DNA of 64,000 bases, from contig NZ_QPMH01000019.1 in NCBI RefSeq assembly GCF_003344765.1, forward strand, positions 1 to 64,000. The letters are read 5' to 3'. The translations under genes were made by a program, and so were the position numbers. The notes beneath the pieces are model-generated. The model saw only the letters and a list, made by a program, of their open reading frames with translations. It was not told the origin of the DNA and made no database searches. Below, piece by piece: positions 34,143-43,921 of this stretch (the first letter of the stretch is position 1; the number at the start of each line of letters is the position of its first letter). Origin of the DNA: Ferruginivarius sediminum. Lineage in GTDB: Bacteria > Pseudomonadota > Alphaproteobacteria > Kiloniellales > Rhodovibrionaceae.

Positions 34143-34961
34143 TTATCCGGCCTCTGTTTCGCACAGGATCGCTTGCGCCTTCCCGGCGACGGCGACCTCC
34201 GTTTTCTGGCCGATCGGGCGGCTATCGATCGTGCTGACGGATCGCGCGCCGAGGCTTGAGGTCAGGAAAACCTCATTCGCCGCCAACAGGTCGTCCTGTT
34301 GCAGCCGGCGCTCCTCGACCGCCAGCGGCTCCATCAGCGCACGCCGGGCGATGCCCGGCAGGCAACCCTCGCCGACCGGGGGCGTCACCACGGCACCGCC
34401 GATCACGGCGAAGACGTTGGCCGTCGCGGCCTCGGCGACACGGCCTTGGGTGTTGAGCAGGAGAGCCTCGTCGGCGCCGGCCGCTTCGGCCTCGATCCGG
34501 GCCAGCACATTATCCAAATAACTTATGGACTTGATGCCGGACAGTGGCGACTGCTCGTTCCGTCGCACTCTTTGACTGACAAGCAGGCGAATGGGATGCA
34601 TCGGCGGCAGACCCTCGCTTGCCGTCGCAAGGACGTTCGGGCGCGTCTCGGCAGGAAGCCGCAGGCCTCGCGCGCCCGGACCGCGGGTCACGGTCAGGCG
34701 GACAACACCGGCATCCAGCGCATTCCCCTGGACCGCCGCTGTCACCGCCGCTTCCAGGTCCTCGTGGCCGGGCCGGGCCGGAAACGCGAGGACGCTAAGC
34801 GCATGCGCCAACCGCTCCAGGTGCCAGTCCAGACGCATCGCCTGGCCGCCGCGCACGGCGATGGTCTCGAAGGCGCCGTCGCCCAGCGTCAGGCCCCGGT
34901 CGTCCGGTGTGATGGCGGCCGTGCCCTCTTCGTGCAAACTGCCGTTAAGGTAGTAGCGCAT
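34143..34961 (-). CDS. pabC: Class IV aminotransferase, probable aminodeoxychorismate lyase
   Basis: A 272-residue PLP enzyme of fold type IV: YYLNGSLHEEG at the start, TLGDGAFETIAV, the Schiff-base Lys in SGIKSISYLDNVLA, EALLLNTQGRVAEAATANVF and NEVFLTSSLGA. It would convert aminodeoxychorismate to p-aminobenzoate for folate. D-amino-acid and branched-chain aminotransferases share the fold, but the 17-base overlap with pabB upstream makes PabC the best call. Confidence 0.87.
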   Translation of the reverse strand: MRYYLNGSLHEEGTAAITPDDRGLTLGDGAFETIAVRGGQAMRLDWHLERLAHALSVLAFPARPGHEDLEAAVTAAVQGNALDAGVVRLTVTRGPGARGLRLPAETRPNVLATASEGLPPMHPIRLLVSQRVRRNEQSPLSGIKSISYLDNVLARIEAEAAGADEALLLNTQGRVAEAATANVFAVIGGAVVTPPVGEGCLPGIARRALMEPLAVEERRLQQDDLLAANEVFLTSSLGARSVSTIDSRPIGQKTEVAVAGKAQAILCETEAG

Positions 34962-36372
34962 CGCTTGCTTCGGTTTCCGGCACCCCGACGAATGCCGCCG
35001 CCTTCACCTCGGTTTCGCGCCATTCGTCTTCCGGGTCGGAGTCGGCGACGATGCCGCCGCCCACGCCATAGCGCACATGCGCGCGGTCAACCGCCATGGT
35101 GCGGATCAGGATGCTGGAGTCCATGCTGCCGTCGAAGCCCAGCCAGCATAGGGACCCGCAATAGGGGCCGCGGCGCCGACCCTCCAGCTCGTGGATGATC
35201 TCCATCGCCCGGATCTTCGGCGCGCCGGTGATGGAGCCGCCGGGGAAGGCGGCGCCCACGAGGTCGACGCTGCCACGGCCTTCGCCAAGGCGTCCGGTCA
35301 CGACGGAGACGAGGTGGTGCACCGCGCCGAAACTCTCCAGTCCGCAAAGCTGCGGCACGGCGATGGAGCCGATGCGGCAGACCCGGCCAAGGTCGTTGCG
35401 CAGCAGATCGACGATCATCAGGTTCTCGGCCCGGTCCTTGCCGGACTGCGTCAGCTCGGCCGCCAGGCGGGCATCGGAAACGGCATCGCGCCCGCGCGCA
35501 CGCGTTCCCTTGATGGGGCGGGTTTCCACCGTGCCCTCGGCGCCGACCTGCACGAAGCGTTCAGGCGAGAACGAACAAACCGCCATGTCGTCGTCCAGGG
35601 CGAAGAAGGCCGAGAATGGCGCCTGCGTGCGCCGGCGCATGTCGCTGTAAAGCTCGAAGGCGTCCAGTCCGCGCGGGCGGGGGGCCACAAGCTCGCGCGA
35701 CAGGTTGACCTGGAACGCGTCGCCGGCATGGATGTAGTCGATCGTCCGCTGCACCTTGGAGAGATAGGCCGTGCGTGGCGTGTCGCTCCGCCAGTCGAGC
35801 TGAAGGGCGGATGTGCCGGCCGACCTCGGCGTACCGCTTCCGAGCTGTACGCGGACGGCTTCCAGCCGCTCTCGGGCGCGGGCGCTCCGCCGGGCGGGAT
35901 CACTTTCGGGATAACCCGTCGAAACGATCCAGGCGCGGTCGGCCACGTGATCGATGGCAACCACGACGTCGTAGATGCCAAGGGCCACGAGAGGGTGCGG
36001 GGCACCCTCCATGTGCGGCGTGGGAAGGCACTCCAGCCAGCCGCCGAACTCGTAGCTCAGCAGCCCGGCGGCGCCGCCCTGGAACGGCGGCAGGTCGGGG
36101 CGCCGCAACTGCGGCCAGCCAGCCAGTCGGCGTGACAGCCACTCCAGCGGCGCCGGCGGCATCCCGTCGCCCGGTTCGCGCACCGCCTCGGCCGGAACGG
36201 CCAGCCGCTCCACCGGGTCCAGGCACAGATAGGAGTAGCGGCCGCGCGGATCGTCCGGCGCCGCGCTGTCGAACAGCAGCGTCCAGGGGCTGAGACTGCC
36301 CGTGGCGCCGCCGGCCAGCGCAATGGCGTCGCGGCAGGCAATCTCCTCGGCCAGCGGAACGTTGGGTTGCAT
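34945..36372 (-). CDS. pabB: Aminodeoxychorismate synthase component I
   Basis: A 475-residue chorismate-binding enzyme adding ammonia to chorismate to give aminodeoxychorismate. The signature C-terminal half is complete: FSPERFVQV, TRPIKGTRARG, DLLRNDLGRV, FPGGSITGAPKIRAMEIIHELE and GSLCWLGFDGSMDSSILIRT. Anthranilate synthase TrpE is similar, but the downstream overlapping pabC favours PabB. The ATG at 36372 has GAGGAGGG directly upstream. The glutaminase partner PabA is not in the window. Confidence 0.93.
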   Translation of the reverse strand: MQPNVPLAEEIACRDAIALAGGATGSLSPWTLLFDSAAPDDPRGRYSYLCLDPVERLAVPAEAVREPGDGMPPAPLEWLSRRLAGWPQLRRPDLPPFQGGAAGLLSYEFGGWLECLPTPHMEGAPHPLVALGIYDVVVAIDHVADRAWIVSTGYPESDPARRSARARERLEAVRVQLGSGTPRSAGTSALQLDWRSDTPRTAYLSKVQRTIDYIHAGDAFQVNLSRELVAPRPRGLDAFELYSDMRRRTQAPFSAFFALDDDMAVCSFSPERFVQVGAEGTVETRPIKGTRARGRDAVSDARLAAELTQSGKDRAENLMIVDLLRNDLGRVCRIGSIAVPQLCGLESFGAVHHLVSVVTGRLGEGRGSVDLVGAAFPGGSITGAPKIRAMEIIHELEGRRRGPYCGSLCWLGFDGSMDSSILIRTMAVDRAHVRYGVGGGIVADSDPEDEWRETEVKAAAFVGVPETEASDALLP

Positions 36373-36966
36373 GCCCTCCTCGCGAATTTCGCCGCTTCGG
36401 GGCGGCGGGTTGCCGGACATTCGCCCTCCCGACCGGCTTTGTCCAGCGGTGGCGCGCTCTCGCCTTTGCCCTGGGCAACATCGTGCCATCGAACGCCACA
36501 TTATGGTTTGTCGTTCATGTCGGGGACAGCACATGGGCGGCGTCGAAAACCTTCCGCAGCGACGTGAAGACGCATTGAGCCCAGGCGATAAAGCTTGCCA
36601 TGCCGGCGGCGAACGCCCATGTTCCTGGCCAGCGATTAGCTTTGGGCGGACCTGGGCTCCGGGATCGGGGGCCTTTGGACTTTCGCCCTGAAGCCCGTTG
36701 GGTGGCTCGTATCGGCGCCGCAAATGGCGTATCGCGGTAGACGCTTCCTTCCGTGACGGGTCCGTTGGACCCGGTGCCTGACAGCACTGAACGATACCGT
36801 TCGGCCGGCTCAAGTCCGGCCGCAAGTCTTTCCGCCCGGCAATCGATTCGATCCGCGTAAGCGACCGTCGGCGGTTGCCGCCTCCGGCCTCTTGCGAACT
36901 GACTGGGGCGCATGAGCCGTGGATGCGGCGAATGCCACGCAATCACGCTGAATGGAAAGGAACCGC
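36373..36966. other. Long intergenic region upstream of infA
   Basis: About 594 bases between the divergent pabB and infA start codons. Open frames on both strands lack motifs. Two perfect hairpins occur on the infA side (CGGGTCC/GGACCCG at 36757-36773 and CGGCCGG/CCGGCCG just after 36800). It may hold a structured leader or an unrecognised RNA. No tRNA, SRP, RNase P or tmRNA signature was found. Confidence 0.45.
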
Positions 36967-37242
36967 ATGGCCAAGGAAGATCTGATCGAAATGGACGGCG
37001 TGGTCGACGAGGTGCTCGCCGACGCGCACTATCGCGTGACTCTGGACAACGGCCACGGCGTCACCGCCTATGCGGCCGGCAAGATGAAGAAGTTCCGCAT
37101 TCGTATCGTCGCGGGCGACCGTGTCACCGTCGAGATGACGCCATACGACCTCACCAAGGGTCGGATCAACTATCGCCACAAGGACGAACGCAGTGGCCCC
37201 GGCGGCGGCCATCGGCGCCGGCCTCCCACGCGCCGCCGGTAA
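36967..37242 (+). CDS. infA: Translation initiation factor IF-1 with extended C-terminus
   Basis: IF-1 is the OB-fold factor that binds the ribosomal A site during initiation. [39 protein letters not shown] and [21 protein letters not shown] match the family over its 72 residues. Here the protein is 91 residues long because of a basic, Gly/Arg-rich tail ([13 protein letters not shown] at its end). GAAAGGAA precedes ATG 36967. It converges on csrA with 28 bases between stops. The setting differs from the usual infA-maf neighbourhood, so it may be a second infA copy. Confidence 0.93.
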   Translation: MAKEDLIEMDGVVDEVLADAHYRVTLDNGHGVTAYAAGKMKKFRIRIVAGDRVTVEMTPYDLTKGRINYRHKDERSGPGGGHRRRPPTRRR

Positions 37243-37270
37243 CGACGCGCGCATCGGGGGTGGCCAGGCA

Positions 37271-37570
37271 CTAATCCTCGCCGCGCGAATCCCCGTCGCC
37301 GGGGGGATCGCCGCCGGACGGAGGCTCGCCGTCGTAGCCATTGCTTTCCGGGGTCTTGCCGCCCAGCGCTTCGGCAATCGCCTCGACACCCTCGGCAGCG
37401 GCGCGGTTTTCCGCCTGGATACGCTCGTGAATCTCGCGCCGGAGCACGCTTGCGTCCGACGGGAAGGTGAAGCCGAGCTTGATCGACTTGCCGCGGATAT
37501 CGACGACGGTCACTTCGATATCGTCGTTGATAACGACCGACTCGCCGATTTTGCGGGTCAGGTAAAGCAT
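37271..37570 (-). CDS. csrA: Carbon storage regulator CsrA with acidic tail
   Basis: CsrA/RsmA binds GGA motifs in mRNA leaders and in many bacteria controls flagellin and motility genes. The core MLYLTRKIGESVVINDDIEVTVVDIRGKSIKLGF is canonical, including Leu4 and the Arg-rich RREIHERIQ helix. The protein is 99 residues instead of about 60-75, with an acidic Gly/Pro/Asp tail. It is divergent from the flgB operon across 181 bases, as expected for a motility-linked regulator. Confidence 0.95.
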   Translation of the reverse strand: MLYLTRKIGESVVINDDIEVTVVDIRGKSIKLGFTFPSDASVLRREIHERIQAENRAAAEGVEAIAEALGGKTPESNGYDGEPPSGGDPPGDGDSRGED

Positions 37571-37751
37571 CGCCGGTCTATCCCCCCTCGAAGCCCGCTC
37601 CCGGCCAGCGGGCGGCAGCTTGAAAGCCGCCGGACTTCATCGGTGTGTCGCTGTAATGTATCCGCCTTTACCAGTTCTTAACAAGGCGCGCCGCACCTTC
37701 GTTATCGAAGACTTGGCTTCGTCGGATCCGACCAGACGACCGCGGGGCGTG

Positions 37752-38159
37752 ATGGCATTCGCAAAGATTTCGGTATTCGAGGCGCTTTCCCGGCGCATGG
37801 GATGGCTGTCGCAGCGCCAGACGGTGCTGGCCGACAACATCGCCAACGCCGATACGCCCGGCTATGCGCCTCAGGATTTGAAGGAGGCCTCGTTCCAGGG
37901 CGCGCTGCGCCGTGCACTGAAACCGATGGCGCCGACGGTGACGCACGAGCGGCACGTCGACGCCTCGATCCCGCCCCGGCGCGAGCCGGAGGCGGAGGAG
38001 TCGAAGGGGCGATACGAGACGGCGCCCTCCGGCAATGCGGTCGTGCTGGAAGAGCAGATGGTCAAGGTTGCGGACACGCAGATGCGCTATCAGACGATGA
38101 CCAATCTGTACCGCAAGCACCTGCAGATGTTTAAGACCGCGGTGGGCCGCGGCAGCTAG
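37752..38159 (+). CDS. flgB: Flagellar basal-body rod protein FlgB
   Basis: A 135-residue proximal-rod protein exported by the flagellar type III system. The conserved N-terminal LSQRQTVLADNIANADTPGYAPQDL motif and C-terminal amphipathic helix (MRYQTMTNLYRKHLQMFKTAVG) are present. ATG 37752 is used; the preceding GTG at 37749 is possible and the ribosome-binding site is weak. First gene of flgB-flgC-fliE-fliQ-fliR-flhB. Confidence 0.94.
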   Translation: MAFAKISVFEALSRRMGWLSQRQTVLADNIANADTPGYAPQDLKEASFQGALRRALKPMAPTVTHERHVDASIPPRREPEAEESKGRYETAPSGNAVVLEEQMVKVADTQMRYQTMTNLYRKHLQMFKTAVGRGS

Positions 38160-38183
38160 GGGTATTGAGCGGAGCACGGCGCG

Positions 38184-38591
38184 ATGGACCTGTCGAAGAC
38201 GCTGCATATTGCCGCCGCCGGCATGAAGTCGCAGGGCACGCGCCTGCGTGTCCTTGCCGAGAACATGGCCAACGCCGATTCGATTGCCCAGACCCCGGAC
38301 GAGGACCCTTACAGGCGCAAGACGGTCACCTTCGAGAACGTCATGAACGACGAACTTGGCGTGAACCAGGTGCGCATCAAGGACGTGGCGCAGGACCGCT
38401 CGCCGTTCGGCCGGGAATACCGCCCGGGTCACCCGGCGGCGGACCAGGACGGCTACGTCCGTACCCCAAACGTGAACAGCCTGATCGAGATGGCCGACAT
38501 GCGCGAAGCACAGCGCAGCTACGAGGCCAATCTCAAAGTCATCGAAGCCTCGCGCTCCATGCTGCAGGGAACCATCTCCATCCTGCAGTAG
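38184..38591 (+). CDS. flgC: Flagellar basal-body rod protein FlgC
   Basis: A 135-residue rod protein. The N-terminus LHIAAAGMKSQGTRLRVLAENMANADS and the C-terminal MREAQRSYEANLKVIEASRSML are typical of the FlgB/FlgC/FlgG rod family. It lies 24 bases after flgB in the same operon. Confidence 0.95.
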   Translation: MDLSKTLHIAAAGMKSQGTRLRVLAENMANADSIAQTPDEDPYRRKTVTFENVMNDELGVNQVRIKDVAQDRSPFGREYRPGHPAADQDGYVRTPNVNSLIEMADMREAQRSYEANLKVIEASRSMLQGTISILQ

Positions 38592-38607
38592 GCGGCGCGC
38601 AAGTATC

Positions 38608-38633
38608 CGCCGGCCGAAGGTGAACGGCCGGCG
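38608..38633. other. 9-bp perfect hairpin between flgC and fliE
   Basis: CGCCGGCCG (38608-38616) pairs with CGGCCGGCG (38625-38633) around AAGGTGAA. No U-tract follows, so it may stabilise or partly attenuate the flagellar transcript rather than end it. Confidence 0.5.
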
Positions 38634-38698
38634 TGTCGGGATAGGCCAGGACGGTCGCGGCGGCGGAAGCCGCCGTTTGCAACGGGAGAGACTGTCGA

Positions 38699-39019
38699 AT
38701 GACGGTGTCGTATTCCGAGGCTCTAGCCGCGTACAACCGCGTCGCCCAGCAGGCGCGGCCGGCCGATTCCCAGTCTTCCGGCGAGAGTGAGGCGACCGGC
38801 GGGCAGGACTTCGCCAAAGTGCTGCGAGAGTCCGCCGGGGATGCCATCGGCACGCTTCGCACGGCCGAGACGCAGTCGCTGGCGGCGGCGGCGGGCAAGG
38901 CCGACATCAATGACGTCGTAATGGCCATGTCGCAGGCGGAGATGACGTTGCAGACCGTCGTCACGCTGCGCGACCGCGCGGTACAGGCCTACCAGGACAT
39001 CCTGCGCATGCCGATCTAG
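38699..39019 (+). CDS. fliE: Flagellar hook-basal body protein FliE
   Basis: A 106-residue protein joining the MS ring to the rod. The C-terminal region KADINDVVMAMSQAEMTLQTVVTLRDRAVQAYQDILRMPI is diagnostic. GGGAGAG precedes the ATG. It follows flgC after a 107-base gap containing a hairpin. Confidence 0.95.
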   Translation: MTVSYSEALAAYNRVAQQARPADSQSSGESEATGGQDFAKVLRESAGDAIGTLRTAETQSLAAAAGKADINDVVMAMSQAEMTLQTVVTLRDRAVQAYQDILRMPI

Positions 39020-39077
39020 GCGTGATGAACGCCGGCAAGGCACGGCGGGCGCGGCAGGCGAAGGCCGGAAATCAACC

Positions 39078-39344
39078 ATGAACGAGACGGAAATCATCGA
39101 GGTCGGCCGCGACGCCGTCTTCGTGATGCTGAAGGTCGGGGGCCCGATCATGCTGGCGGGGCTGCTGGTGGGCCTGATCATCGCGTTGATACAGGCGCTG
39201 ACGCAGATGCAGGAAATGACGCTGTCGTTCGTGCCCAAGATCTTCGCGATCATGGTCGCGATCGCGGTGATGGCGCCGTACATGGTGAACACGCTGACCG
39301 CCTTTGCCGAGGAGCTGGCTGACAAGATCATCGGCCTGGGATAG
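39078..39344 (+). CDS. fliQ: Flagellar export apparatus protein FliQ
   Basis: An 88-residue protein with two TM helices (about 15-40 and 53-75), part of the FliPQR export gate. VGGPIMLAGLLVGLIIALIQALTQMQEMTLSFVPKI is the family core. fliP is not in the window. Confidence 0.96.
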   Translation: MNETEIIEVGRDAVFVMLKVGGPIMLAGLLVGLIIALIQALTQMQEMTLSFVPKIFAIMVAIAVMAPYMVNTLTAFAEELADKIIGLG

Positions 39345-39350
39345 GCGGCC

Positions 39351-40112
39351 ATGCTGCAGGAGGTCTTGCCCGCCAGCCTGTTCGCCGTGCTTCTGGTGTT
39401 CGTGCGGGTTGGCGCGGCAATGATGCAGATGCCGGGAATCGGCGACCCTTACGTCTCCCCCCGGGCCCGGTTGCTGTTCGCCTTGCTGCTGGCGCTGGCG
39501 GTGACGCCCGTGCTGTCGCCGGTGCTTCCGGGCCAGCCCGAGTCCGTGGCCGTGCTGTTCGTGCTGCTGGCCGGCGAGCTGTTCATCGGCTTTTTCCTGG
39601 GCGCCCTCGCCAAGGTGATGATGTCGGCGCTGGTCGTGGCCGGCATGGTGATGGCCTATATGTCGGCGCTGGCGAATGCGCTTGTGAACGATCCGGCCGC
39701 GCAGCAGCAGGGCTCCATCGCCGGGTCGTTTCTCAACGTCACCGCGCTTGTGCTGATCTTCGCGTTGAACTTGCATCACCTGCTGATCGGGGCGGTGGTC
39801 GACAGCTATGCGATCTTTCCGCCGGGCGACCTGCCGCCCGTGGGCGACTTCTCGCAACTCATGACGGATACCGTGGCGCGGGCCTTCCTGGTGGGCATCC
39901 AGCTTGGCGCGCCGTTCATGGTAGTGGGCTTGGTCCTCTACCTCGGCATGGGGCTGCTTGGTCGCCTGATGCCGCAGGTGCAGATTTTCTTCGTCGGCAT
40001 GCCGCTGCAGATCGCGCTCGGTATATCGCTGCTGATGGTTTCGCTGCCGGTCGCGATGGCGTGGTTCATGGGCGCCTTCGAGGACACCTTCATCCCCTTC
40101 ACGTCGGGGTGA
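39351..40112 (+). CDS. fliR: Flagellar export apparatus protein FliR
   Basis: A 253-residue polytopic gate component with about six TM helices. MMQMPGIGDPYVSPRARLL, GELFIGFFLGALAKVM and the C-terminal GLLGRLMPQVQIFFVGMPLQIALG are hallmark segments. Six bases after fliQ. Confidence 0.96.
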   Translation: MLQEVLPASLFAVLLVFVRVGAAMMQMPGIGDPYVSPRARLLFALLLALAVTPVLSPVLPGQPESVAVLFVLLAGELFIGFFLGALAKVMMSALVVAGMVMAYMSALANALVNDPAAQQQGSIAGSFLNVTALVLIFALNLHHLLIGAVVDSYAIFPPGDLPPVGDFSQLMTDTVARAFLVGIQLGAPFMVVGLVLYLGMGLLGRLMPQVQIFFVGMPLQIALGISLLMVSLPVAMAWFMGAFEDTFIPFTSG

Positions 40113-40127
40113 GAACGGGAGGCGGGC

Positions 40128-41216
40128 ATGGCCGAGGAACAGGACGACAGCCAAAAAACAGAAGAACCGACAGAACGAAAACTACAGCAGGCCCGCGAGA
40201 AAGGTCAGATCGCGAAGTCGCAGGAGGTCAACCACTGGTTCATCATCCTGGCTTTCGGTCTGATGCTCGCGATCTTCGCGCCCTACACCGCCCAGGGCAT
40301 TGCCGACGCGCTGTACCCGTTCATCGCCAAGGCGCATAGCCTGCCGGCGACGGGCGGCGGCCTGGGCGACCTGCTGATCGAGACTTTTCTTGGCATCGCC
40401 GCCGCCCTTGCGCTGCCGATCCTGGTCACCATCCTTGCCGCGCTGGCGGCGGGCTTCCTGCAGACCGGCTTCCTTGTGACGGCCGAACAGCTCAAGCCGA
40501 AGCTGGAGAAAATCTCGCTAATCAAGGGCGCCAAGCGCCTGTTCTCCTTGCGCTCCATCATGGAGTTCGCCAAGGGAATCCTGAAGCTCACCATCGTCGC
40601 CACGGTGATCTTCCTGCTGGTCTGGCCCGAGCGTGACCGAATTCCCCGGATGACCGAACTTGGCGTCGTCGAGTTGCTGGAGACGTTGCGCTGGCTGGGT
40701 CTGAAGGTGATCGTGGCGGTGCTCTCGGTGATGACGGTGGTCGCCACCCTCGACTTCGCCTTCCAGAAATACCAGCACCACAAGCAGATGCGGATGTCGC
40801 GCCAGGAGGTGAAGGACGAGTACAAGCAGACCGAGGGCGACCCGCAGGTGAAGCAGCGGCTGCGCCAGCTTCGCATGGAAAAGTCGCGCAAGCGGATGAT
40901 GTCGGCGGTGCCCGAGGCCGATGTGGTGGTCGCCAATCCGACGCACTACGCTCTCGCCCTGACATACAGGCATGGCGAGATGGCGGCGCCGAAGGTGGTG
41001 GCGAAGGGCACCGACCTCGTGGCCCAACGGATTCGCGAAATCGCCGAGGAGAACGACGTCCCCGTCGTCGAGAACCCGCCGCTGGCCCGCGCGCTCCACG
41101 CGTCGGTGGAGATCGACCAGGAGATCCCGCCCGAGCACTTCAAGGCGGTCGCGGAGATCATCGGCTATGTCATGCGCCTGAAGGGCAAGATGCCCGGCGG
41201 CGCGGCTCGGCCCTGA
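40128..41216 (+). CDS. flhB: Flagellar export substrate-specificity switch FlhB
   Basis: A 362-residue export protein: N-terminal KTEEPTERKLQQAREKGQIAKS, four TM helices in the first 215 residues, and a cytoplasmic C-domain with the autocleavage motif NPTH (VVVANPTHYALAL), whose cleavage switches export from rod/hook to filament substrates. It ends 12 bases before cckA, so the flagellar operon may read into the cell-cycle kinase. Confidence 0.97.
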   Translation: MAEEQDDSQKTEEPTERKLQQAREKGQIAKSQEVNHWFIILAFGLMLAIFAPYTAQGIADALYPFIAKAHSLPATGGGLGDLLIETFLGIAAALALPILVTILAALAAGFLQTGFLVTAEQLKPKLEKISLIKGAKRLFSLRSIMEFAKGILKLTIVATVIFLLVWPERDRIPRMTELGVVELLETLRWLGLKVIVAVLSVMTVVATLDFAFQKYQHHKQMRMSRQEVKDEYKQTEGDPQVKQRLRQLRMEKSRKRMMSAVPEADVVVANPTHYALALTYRHGEMAAPKVVAKGTDLVAQRIREIAEENDVPVVENPPLARALHASVEIDQEIPPEHFKAVAEIIGYVMRLKGKMPGGAARP

Positions 41217-41228
41217 ACGTCGGCAGGC

Positions 41229-43742
41229 ATGGCGGGAGACAGGCCTGTCCACGAAGTGGTAAAAGCGACCGTTATGAGGTGGTGCCGTTCCACATTCGAT
41301 TTTGTTGCGGCGGCCGCGCGGGCGGCGGCGGTGGCGAGCGTGCCAGCGGCGTCACCGGCTCATGCCGCGACACAGGCGACCTCGTCGATCGTCGTTCCGT
41401 GGGTTCTGGTCGTGACGCTTGCGGTGGTGGTCAGCATCCTCGCGGTGGGACTGATGCGCAGCCGGCGGGCGCTCGGTCTGTTCCAGGACTCCTTCGATTC
41501 GATCCCGCATCCGCGCCAAGTGGTCGACGCCGACGGCACGCCGCTTCGAACCAATCGCGCCTTTCGGGACCACCTGACGGACGACGGCAGCGCGATGCCG
41601 GACGTCGTCGAGCGCCGGGCGAACGGCCGCGAAGCCGGGGAAGAAGTCCGCAGGCTTGCCGAGCGGGCCGCAGCCGGTGGTAGCGGACATGCAGAGGTCC
41701 CGCTGACCCGGGGCGGGGGTGCCCGGGGCGGGGGTGAGCGTATCTGGCTGGACGTTCGCGCCCAGCCCATGCGGGAGCGGGCCGGCGTCGTCCTCTGGTC
41801 CGCCGAGGACATCACCGCACGCCGCCAGATACAGGATGTGCTGGAGGACGAGCAGGCGCGATTCATCGACTTGCTGGAGCACGCGCCGATCGGCTTCTAC
41901 TCGGTCGACCAGGACGGGTGCTTCCTGTTTGCCAACAGCACGCTGGCGGGTTGGCTCGGTGTTGCGACGGAGCGGCTGACGTCGGGTAAGCTGCGCCTGC
42001 ACGACATCGTCGAAGCGGCGGGCGAGGCCGGGGCGCCGGCGTTCTGCCCGTTTCCCGACTGGCGCGCGCGGGAAGGGCAGACGGCGCATGGCGAGGTCGA
42101 GATGCACGGCCCATCCGGCCATGGATTCGAGGCGCACGTGACCCAGGAGGTCGTTCCCGGCGAGGGCGGCGCTATCTCCACCCGCTCGGTCGTGCGCAAC
42201 CTTACCCAGGAGCGCGCCATCGCCGAGGCGTTGGAACGTTCGGAGCGCCGCTTCCGGCGGTTCTTCGAGAAAGCCCCGGTCGGCATCGCGCTGGTCGACG
42301 GGGAAGGCTGCGTCAGCGAGTGCAACGCCGCCTTCGCCCGCACGTTGCAGCAGGCGCCGCACGCGCTGGTCGGCCAACGCCTGACGGACCTGGTCCGCGA
42401 GCAGGACCGCGACAACGTCGCCGCCACCCTGAGCGGCGAGGTGGAGAGTCCGGCGGAAGTCCGGGTCACGGATGGCGGCATCGTGTGCGCGCTCTTCGCC
42501 ACTGCCCTGGACGAATCCGACGGTCAGAAGGGCGGCGTGGTCCACCTGATCGACACGACCGAGCAGAAGAATTTGGAGGAGCAGTTCGCCCAGTCGCAGA
42601 AGATGCAGGCGGTGGGCCAGCTTGCCGGCGGTATCGCGCACGATTTCAACAACCTGCTGACGGCGATGATCGGTTTCTGCGACCTGCTTCTGCTGCGCCA
42701 TCGCCCCGGCGATCAGTCGTTCGCCGACCTGATGCAGGTGAAGCAGAATGCCAACCGCGCCGCCAACCTGGTGCGCCAGCTTCTTGCGTTCTCGCGGCAG
42801 CAGACGCTGCGCCCGACGGTGCTTTCGGTGACTGATGTCCTGGCCGAACTGATGCATTTGCTGCGCCGGTTGATCGGCGAGAACATCGAGCTGGAGATCA
42901 GCCACGGCCGGGACCTTCACCCGGTCAAAGTGGATCAGGGGCAGTTGGAGCAGGTCATCATCAACCTCGCCGTCAATGCCCGCGACGCGATGATTGAGAC
43001 AGGCGGCCGGCTGGCGATCCAGACGCGCAACTCCGTCCTGGAGAAGCCGATCAAGCGCGAGGGCGAGACGGTTCCCCCCGGCGACTACGTGCTGATCGAA
43101 ATCGCCGACAGCGGTTGCGGCATTCCCAGGGAAAACCTCGACCGCATCTTCGAGCCGTTCTTCTCGACGAAGGAACTCGGTGCGGGCACGGGGCTGGGGT
43201 TGTCGACGGTCTATGGCATCGTCAAGCAGACCGGGGGCTTCATCCTGGTCGACAGCGCGGTCGGGGAGGGAACCACTTTCCAGATTTTCCTGCCCCGCCA
43301 TCGTGAAAGCCATTCAGAGGCCGCCGCGAGAGACGTGGAGTCGCAGCAGGCGCGCGATCTCACGGGCATGGGGACGCTGCTGCTCGTCGAGGACGAGGAC
43401 GCGGTGCGTTCGTTCTCCGCGCGGGCCCTGCGCAAGAAAGGCTACACCGTGCTGGAGGCCGGTTCGGGGGAGCAGGCCCTGGAGATGCTGAAGGACGAAT
43501 CGGATCCGGTGGACCTTTTGATTACCGATGTCGTGATGCCGCAGGTGGACGGCCCGACACTGGTGAAACGCGTTCGCGAGAGTCGCCCGAGCCTGAAGGT
43601 GATCTTTATCTCGGGCTATACGGAGGGATCGTTCCGCAAGCATCTGGACGACGACAGCGGCGTACATTTCCTGGCGAAGCCGTTCAGTCTCAAGCAGCTT
43701 GCCGGAACAGTGAAGGAAGTCCTGCACGAGCCCGGCGCATAG
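41229..43742 (+). CDS. cckA: Hybrid histidine kinase CckA
   Basis: CckA is the alphaproteobacterial kinase that phosphorylates CtrA and CpdR through ChpT, coupling cell cycle and motility. The 837-residue protein has an N-terminal hydrophobic segment ([20 protein letters not shown]), two PAS domains (about 200-330 and 335-450), a HisKA with [17 protein letters not shown] (His471), an HATPase_c ([26 protein letters not shown]) and a receiver domain with phospho-acceptor Asp767 (LLITDVVMP). The position between flhB and recA supports CckA over a generic hybrid kinase. A start at 41274 is also possible. Confidence 0.92.
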   Translation: MAGDRPVHEVVKATVMRWCRSTFDFVAAAARAAAVASVPAASPAHAATQATSSIVVPWVLVVTLAVVVSILAVGLMRSRRALGLFQDSFDSIPHPRQVVDADGTPLRTNRAFRDHLTDDGSAMPDVVERRANGREAGEEVRRLAERAAAGGSGHAEVPLTRGGGARGGGERIWLDVRAQPMRERAGVVLWSAEDITARRQIQDVLEDEQARFIDLLEHAPIGFYSVDQDGCFLFANSTLAGWLGVATERLTSGKLRLHDIVEAAGEAGAPAFCPFPDWRAREGQTAHGEVEMHGPSGHGFEAHVTQEVVPGEGGAISTRSVVRNLTQERAIAEALERSERRFRRFFEKAPVGIALVDGEGCVSECNAAFARTLQQAPHALVGQRLTDLVREQDRDNVAATLSGEVESPAEVRVTDGGIVCALFATALDESDGQKGGVVHLIDTTEQKNLEEQFAQSQKMQAVGQLAGGIAHDFNNLLTAMIGFCDLLLLRHRPGDQSFADLMQVKQNANRAANLVRQLLAFSRQQTLRPTVLSVTDVLAELMHLLRRLIGENIELEISHGRDLHPVKVDQGQLEQVIINLAVNARDAMIETGGRLAIQTRNSVLEKPIKREGETVPPGDYVLIEIADSGCGIPRENLDRIFEPFFSTKELGAGTGLGLSTVYGIVKQTGGFILVDSAVGEGTTFQIFLPRHRESHSEAAARDVESQQARDLTGMGTLLLVEDEDAVRSFSARALRKKGYTVLEAGSGEQALEMLKDESDPVDLLITDVVMPQVDGPTLVKRVRESRPSLKVIFISGYTEGSFRKHLDDDSGVHFLAKPFSLKQLAGTVKEVLHEPGA

Positions 43743-43795
43743 GGCTCGGGTCCACACGGCCGGGGTCAAGGAACGATGCCGAGTCGCGGCGGGCT

Positions 43796-43844
43796 GTTCC
43801 GGTTTTGATCTTTTGGCCTTGGCGTACCGGAACATTTCAGGTAC
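43796..43844. promoter_or_regulatory. Candidate LexA (SOS) sites upstream of recA
   Basis: The alphaproteobacterial SOS box is GTTC-N7-GTTC. GTTC-N7-GATC (43796-43810) and, on the other strand orientation, GAAC-N7-GTAC (43830-43844) each differ by one base. They lie 78-126 bases before recA. Neither is perfect, so this is a candidate only. Confidence 0.35.
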
Positions 43845-43921
43845 AAAAAGGGTGGTCGCGTCGGTGAACAGACGCGTTGCAGTGGCCGTACCGGCTGTGT
43901 GATAAGAGGGGCCGCTTTTCG

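Noticed and set aside
41352..43313. A 653-codon minus-strand frame opposite cckA
   Set aside because: Antisense shadow of the kinase domains; no ribosome-binding site or domain.
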